A stretch of DNA of 64,000 nucleotides from Leptospiraceae bacterium (GTDB lineage Bacteria > Spirochaetota > Leptospiria > Leptospirales > Leptospiraceae), in contig JADJFV010000004.1 of NCBI GenBank assembly GCA_016708435.1, positions 62,001 to 126,000 of the forward strand, given 5' to 3'. Below the pieces are notes generated by a model. It did no database searches and had not been told where the DNA came from. It saw only the letters and a list, made by a program, of their open reading frames with translations. Shown here piece after piece: positions 59,736 to 64,000 of this stretch. Both the position numbers and the translations under genes were made by a program. Numbering within the stretch: position 1 is the first letter of the stretch; each line of letters begins with the position of its first letter.

Positions 59736-62700
59736 ATGAAAAAATTTCTATCTATATTGCTATTCGTTCTAGTGGGTAATTTCTCATTATTCGCTCAAGA
59801 GAAAATTACAATTTCTAGTTTTTCGCCGGAAGGAACTGTTAAAGTTATCAAGCAGGTAAAGGTAAACTTTTCCGCTCAGATGGTTCCTTTTGGAAATCCA
59901 AGAGTGAAGACAGATCAATTTGAAATCAATTGTCCTGTAGAAGGAAAAGCAAGATGGATAGATGAAAAGACTTATGTTTATGAGTTTCCAAATAATCTGG
60001 AAGCGGGTATTGTATGTAAGTTTCAATTAAAAGCAGATATAAAGACGTTAGCCGGCAAAGAGATTACTGGGAAAAAAGCATTTAGCTTTTCTACAGGTGG
60101 ACCTGCTGTATTATTTACTAATCCATATGAAGGTGGATCTGTTGACGAAGACCAGATCTTTATTTTAAAATTAGATACAGAAATCAAAGAAAGCAGTCTT
60201 GAAAATAAATTGGCATTTGAAATAGAAGGGATTAAAGAGCGAGTAGCCGCTATTGTTGTTAAGCCCTCTGATGCACAGGATATTTTAAAAGCAGAGTTTG
60301 GTGAAAAATATAAGACTGAGAAGTTACTCCTTGTTAAATCCAAGCTCCGTCTTCCAAATAAAGCAAAGGTAAGTTTAATTTGGGCAAAAGGAATTGAGTC
60401 GAAGTCAGGCGTTAAAACAGACGAAGATAGAATTCTTTCTTATTCTACACGCACTGCATTTACTGCTGATTTTTCTTGCGATAGAGAAAACAAAAATGCT
60501 GGTTGTATTCCTATTTCTAATTTTTATATAAACTTCACTAGTCCTATTCAAAAATCTGATTCTAAAAAAATAACTTTAGAGTCAGGCGGTAAAAAATGGA
60601 AAGCTAAAATTAGCGGTAGCACAGAAGAAGATTCGGAAGAGGGAACCACCTACGGAATTTATTTTGAAGGACCTTTTCCTGAAGAGACAAAGTTTAAAAT
60701 TAATATTCCTGATTCTTTAAAAGACGATGCAGGAAGAAAACTGACAAATGCAAATAAATATCCACTCGAAATCAAATCAGATAAATATCCTCCACTAGCC
60801 AAATTCTCAGGAAGCTTTGGAATCATTGAATTAGAGGCAGAACCACTGTTACCCGTTACCCTTCGAAATCTAGATAAAGAAGTAAAAGCAAAAGTAATTA
60901 AAATGACTGGTGAAGGCGGAGGATTCTTTAGCAATCTATTCGGGAAGAAAATCAAGATTACCCCCGAGAATATTCTAATATGGCTACGAAAAGTTCACAA
61001 GGCAGAGAGGGAAAAATCTATATTTGCCGGTGAAGTCAATACTAATAACTTTACCATTCCGAAACCAAATGGAGAAAAGGCATTCGAAGTTGTTGGTATT
61101 CCTTTAAAAGAGCCTGGATTTTTTGTGGTAGAGATTGAAAGTGAAAAGCTTGGTAATTCTCTTTTAGAAAAAAAAGGAAAGATGTATGTTCCAACTTCTG
61201 CACTTGTAACAAATATGGCTGTGCATTTTAAATGGGGTGCAGAGAGTTCAGTTGTCTGGGTAACTTCTTTAGATAAAGGAGAGCCAGTAAACGGTGCGAA
61301 AATTTCCATTCGAGATTGTAAAAATGCAGTCTTAGCAGAAGGACAAACAGACGCGAGTGGTATATGGAAATTAGGCGGAATCGCTCAGAGTAAAGTTCCG
61401 AATTGTTCTTATAATTCCTACGACAATGGACTTCTTGTGATTGCGGAAAAAGATAAAGATTTATCCTTTGTGCATTCTGGCTGGGACAATGGAATTGAAA
61501 ATTGGAGATTCAATCTCTCCGGCTCTTCTTATGAAGGAAATACAATTGCGCATACTGTGTTAGACCGCACACTTCTTCGTGCAGGTGAGACAGTTCATAT
61601 GAAGCATATTCTGCGTAGCCACAGCATGAAGGGATTGTCTTATCCTGTCGCACCAATACTACCAAGTAAAATGAAAATCACTCATGTTGGAACAAATCAA
61701 GAATACAGTCTGAATCTAAAATGGAACGGAGGATTCTCTGAGTCAGAATGGAAGATTCCAAAGCAAGCTAAACTCGGAACGTATACCATTACCCTCTTCA
61801 AAGGGGATAAGGCATATTACACCGGAGAATTTAAAGTAGAAGAATTCCGTGTTCCTCTAATGAAAGCAATTGTAAAAGGTCCTTCTGAAGTATTGGTCAG
61901 ACCAAAGTCTTTTTCTGTAGATTTAATTGTAAATTATCTATCCGGCGGTCCTGCTGGAGGAATGGCTGTAAAAGTAAAATCCTGGTTTAGGGATACAAGC
62001 ATTCGTGAGTTCGAAGGATTTGAAGATTATGTATTTGCCAATGGAAGACTCAAAGAGGGAACTCGCAAATTAGCGTCTACTCGCAATTATTCAGACGATG
62101 AATACGAAGACCAGGAAGGAAATGCGAATGCAGGAAATCCAAGCATTAAGTCACAGGATTTGTCTTTAGATAAATTAGGGGCAGCTAAAGCGGATATTAA
62201 AGATATACCGCAAAAGGATAGCCCACAGGAAGTAGTGACAGAATTAGAATACAGAGATCCAGTCGGTGAAATTCAAACTGTTTCAACCACAATTCCAATC
62301 TACCCGGGAAGATATTTAGTTGGTTTAAAATCGGAAGGCTGGGCTGCAACAAAAGACGGAGTAAAGATATTTGCCGCTGTTGTGGATAATACTGGTAAGC
62401 CAAAAGCTGGTGTAGATGTATCGATTGATTTACTAGGACGTAAAACAATCACTCATAGAAAAAGACTCGTAGGTGGATTTTATTCCTACGATTCAGTAGA
62501 AGAAGTTACAAAACATACAACTTTCTGTAAAGGTAAGACTGACGCAAAAGGTCTATTGGTCTGTAAAAAAGAATCTCCCATTACAGGAGAAGTAATCTTT
62601 CAAGCCTCCATTGAAGACAGTGCGGGTAATGATGTGTTTGCTTACAGGGAAGTATATGTAACAGGGAAAGATTCCTGGTTTAATGTTTCCGATCACGATA

Positions 62701-64000
62701 GAATGGATATTATTCCTGAAAAGAAAGTCTATGAATCCGGTGAGACTGCAAAGTTTCAAATTCGTATGCCATTTAAAAATGCGACGGCACTCGTCAGTGT
62801 AGATAGAGAAGGCGTGATTGATTATTATATCAAACAAATCAGCTCTTCTAATCCTACTATCGAAGTTCCGGTTAAGGCAAATTATGCGCCAAATGTATTT
62901 GTCTCAGTCCTCGCTGTGCGCGGAAGAGTTGGGGAAATTAAACCAACTGCGATGGTAGATTTGGGTAGACCATCTTACCGTTTTGGAATTGCTGCTATTA
63001 AAGTAGGTTGGAAGTCTCATGAACTAAAAGTAAGTGTGAAGACAGATAGACCTATGTTTAAAATCAGAGAAAAGGCAACCGTTACGATTAACGTTAAACC
63101 TGCGGATGGAAGTCCATTACCGGTTAACAGTGATGTTGCGCTAGTGGCTGTAGATGAAGGACTCTTAGAGCTAATGCCAAACAATACATGGGAGCTTTTA
63201 CGTGCTATGATGAATGAGCGCGGTCTTGAAGTAAATACCTCTACTGCGCAAATGCAAGTCGTGGGTAGACGACATTACGGCTTAAAAGCATTACCCCCCG
63301 GAGGCGGTGGAGGAAAAGATTCTAGCAGAGAATTATTCGACACACTTCTTCTTTGGAAAGGGAGTGTAAAATTAAATGCCTCCGGACAAGCAGAAGTGCA
63401 AGTTCCTTTAAATGATTCCCTTACAAGATTTAAGATTATAGCCATTGCAACAGGTGGAGAAAAATACTTTGGAACAGGAAGCACATCGATTCGAACAACA
63501 CAGGACTTGATGTTACTCCCCGGCTTACCGCAATTAGCCCGTGAAGGAGATTTGTTTAATCCTTCCTTTACAGTGCGCAATGCTACTGAGAAAGCAATGA
63601 AAGTAGAAGTTGCCGGAACTGTAATTGGGTTACCTGAAAAAATAGAAGCAAAGTCCATTTCATTAGAAGCAGGCGAAGCAAAAGAAGTTTCCTGGTCGAT
63701 TAAAATTCCATTTGGGGTAGAGAAGCTTGTCTATGAATTTTCTGCTAAATCAGAAAGCGGCACAATGGACAAAGTGAAATTCACGCAGAAGATTGTGCAA
63801 GCAATTCCTGTTCGAGTGCAACAGGGAACTCTACTACAACTAGAAAATGAATATGCAATGACAGTAGAGAAACCATCCGAGGCACTTCCCGGTAGAGGTG
63901 GGGTTAATGTAGTGTATTCGAAGAGTCTCTTGGAAAGTCTAACAGGAATCCAAGACTATATGAAAAAATATCCTTACACCTGCCTCGAACAACAAACTTC
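59736..64000 (+). CDS. Bacterial alpha-2-macroglobulin (YfaS-like), runs off the window
   Basis: An uninterrupted frame of 1421 codons starting at ATG 59736 (MKKFLSILLFVLVGNFSLFA), with ribosome site AAAAGGA. Its signal peptide ends FAQEK and has no lipobox Cys, unlike the lipid-anchored E. coli YfaS. Bacterial-Ig-like and macroglobulin domains follow. A flexible glycine-rich region around residue 1185 (PPGGGGGKDSS) lies just before the A2M core (ELFDTLLLWKGSVKLNASGQ). The thioester motif CLEQ is at residues 1416-1419 (63981-63992), at the very end of the window. The full family protein is about 1700-1900 residues, so about 300-500 residues and the complement-like C-terminus are missing. It traps proteases in the periplasm. 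It shows no frame damage. Confidence 0.95.
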   Translation, partial: MKKFLSILLFVLVGNFSLFAQEKITISSFSPEGTVKVIKQVKVNFSAQMVPFGNPRVKTDQFEINCPVEGKARWIDEKTYVYEFPNNLEAGIVCKFQLKADIKTLAGKEITGKKAFSFSTGGPAVLFTNPYEGGSVDEDQIFILKLDTEIKESSLENKLAFEIEGIKERVAAIVVKPSDAQDILKAEFGEKYKTEKLLLVKSKLRLPNKAKVSLIWAKGIESKSGVKTDEDRILSYSTRTAFTADFSCDRENKNAGCIPISNFYINFTSPIQKSDSKKITLESGGKKWKAKISGSTEEDSEEGTTYGIYFEGPFPEETKFKINIPDSLKDDAGRKLTNANKYPLEIKSDKYPPLAKFSGSFGIIELEAEPLLPVTLRNLDKEVKAKVIKMTGEGGGFFSNLFGKKIKITPENILIWLRKVHKAEREKSIFAGEVNTNNFTIPKPNGEKAFEVVGIPLKEPGFFVVEIESEKLGNSLLEKKGKMYVPTSALVTNMAVHFKWGAESSVVWVTSLDKGEPVNGAKISIRDCKNAVLAEGQTDASGIWKLGGIAQSKVPNCSYNSYDNGLLVIAEKDKDLSFVHSGWDNGIENWRFNLSGSSYEGNTIAHTVLDRTLLRAGETVHMKHILRSHSMKGLSYPVAPILPSKMKITHVGTNQEYSLNLKWNGGFSESEWKIPKQAKLGTYTITLFKGDKAYYTGEFKVEEFRVPLMKAIVKGPSEVLVRPKSFSVDLIVNYLSGGPAGGMAVKVKSWFRDTSIREFEGFEDYVFANGRLKEGTRKLASTRNYSDDEYEDQEGNANAGNPSIKSQDLSLDKLGAAKADIKDIPQKDSPQEVVTELEYRDPVGEIQTVSTTIPIYPGRYLVGLKSEGWAATKDGVKIFAAVVDNTGKPKAGVDVSIDLLGRKTITHRKRLVGGFYSYDSVEEVTKHTTFCKGKTDAKGLLVCKKESPITGEVIFQASIEDSAGNDVFAYREVYVTGKDSWFNVSDHDRMDIIPEKKVYESGETAKFQIRMPFKNATALVSVDREGVIDYYIKQISSSNPTIEVPVKANYAPNVFVSVLAVRGRVGEIKPTAMVDLGRPSYRFGIAAIKVGWKSHELKVSVKTDRPMFKIREKATVTINVKPADGSPLPVNSDVALVAVDEGLLELMPNNTWELLRAMMNERGLEVNTSTAQMQVVGRRHYGLKALPPGGGGGKDSSRELFDTLLLWKGSVKLNASGQAEVQVPLNDSLTRFKIIAIATGGEKYFGTGSTSIRTTQDLMLLPGLPQLAREGDLFNPSFTVRNATEKAMKVEVAGTVIGLPEKIEAKSISLEAGEAKEVSWSIKIPFGVEKLVYEFSAKSESGTMDKVKFTQKIVQAIPVRVQQGTLLQLENEYAMTVEKPSEALPGRGGVNVVYSKSLLESLTGIQDYMKKYPYTCLEQQT

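Noticed and set aside
1..64000. CRISPR arrays, transposases or integrases
   Set aside because: No regularly spaced repeats and no DDE or tyrosine/serine recombinase motifs were seen, so the palindromes are not linked to an autonomous element here.

Overview
The window is AT-rich DNA that looks like chromosome of a spirochaete of the order Leptospirales (a Leptospira relative, possibly a metagenome-derived genome). This rests on an OmpL47-type repeat protein, 7TMR-DISM receptor/cyclase proteins, many small lipoproteins and DUF1566/TIG surface proteins, a possible hpnM/hpnN-like pair, and codon use typical of that group. No rRNA, tRNA, CRISPR array, transposase or integrase is visible.

Layout. 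1-5.7 kb: minus-strand envelope and signalling genes, namely a cut-off 7TMR-DISM receptor, an unknown exported protein, an OmpL47-like protein, and a second 7TMR-DISM nucleotidyl cyclase broken by one stop codon and one frameshift. 5.8-8.0 kb: a toxin-antitoxin cluster (PIN toxin with antitoxin, HigBA with a palindromic operator, a ribbon-helix-helix protein beside a 116-bp inverted repeat). 8.1-14.4 kb: an HpnM/MlaC-like and MMPL/HpnN-like pair, a quinone oxidoreductase, and an ATPase/cyclic-nucleotide-binding regulator. 14.4-16.1 kb: dTDP-glucose dehydratase and an HD-like phosphohydrolase. 16.08-16.50 kb: a homopolymer-rich stretch that looks like sequencing or assembly artefact. 16.45-22.6 kb: a CzcCBA-type metal efflux operon and a transglutaminase-like protein. 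22.8-26.0 kb: aroC and a large membrane glycosyltransferase-like protein. 26.4-34.0 kb: two tandem serine hydrolases with a receiver protein, a REC-PAS-HisKA_2 kinase, a frameshifted double amidase and a cytidylate-kinase-like protein. 34.2-39.7 kb: small accessory genes plus pheS and mpl. 39.8-46.3 kb: a second CzcCBA operon with an extra barrel-like gene. 46.5-59.7 kb: small exported proteins, a nitrilase-type amidase, two glycosyltransferases, a hotdog thioesterase, an HDAC-like hydrolase, a decayed BRO-N/DinD pair, and DUF1566/TIG/ICMT proteins. 59.7-64 kb: an alpha-2-macroglobulin that runs off the window just after its thioester motif.

The most striking pattern is a set of unrelated short palindromic repeats. 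Three of them sit in frame inside the n-region of a signal peptide: in the broken cyclase, in the barrel-like protein of the second Czc operon, and in the CzcB of that operon. Others lengthen a linker, supply a start codon, or supply a stop codon. This resembles the protein-coding palindromic elements of Rickettsia in principle, but the families differ and they favour signal peptides here. Several genes also carry in-frame stops or 1-nt shifts in A-runs, so real decay and sequencing error must be separated.
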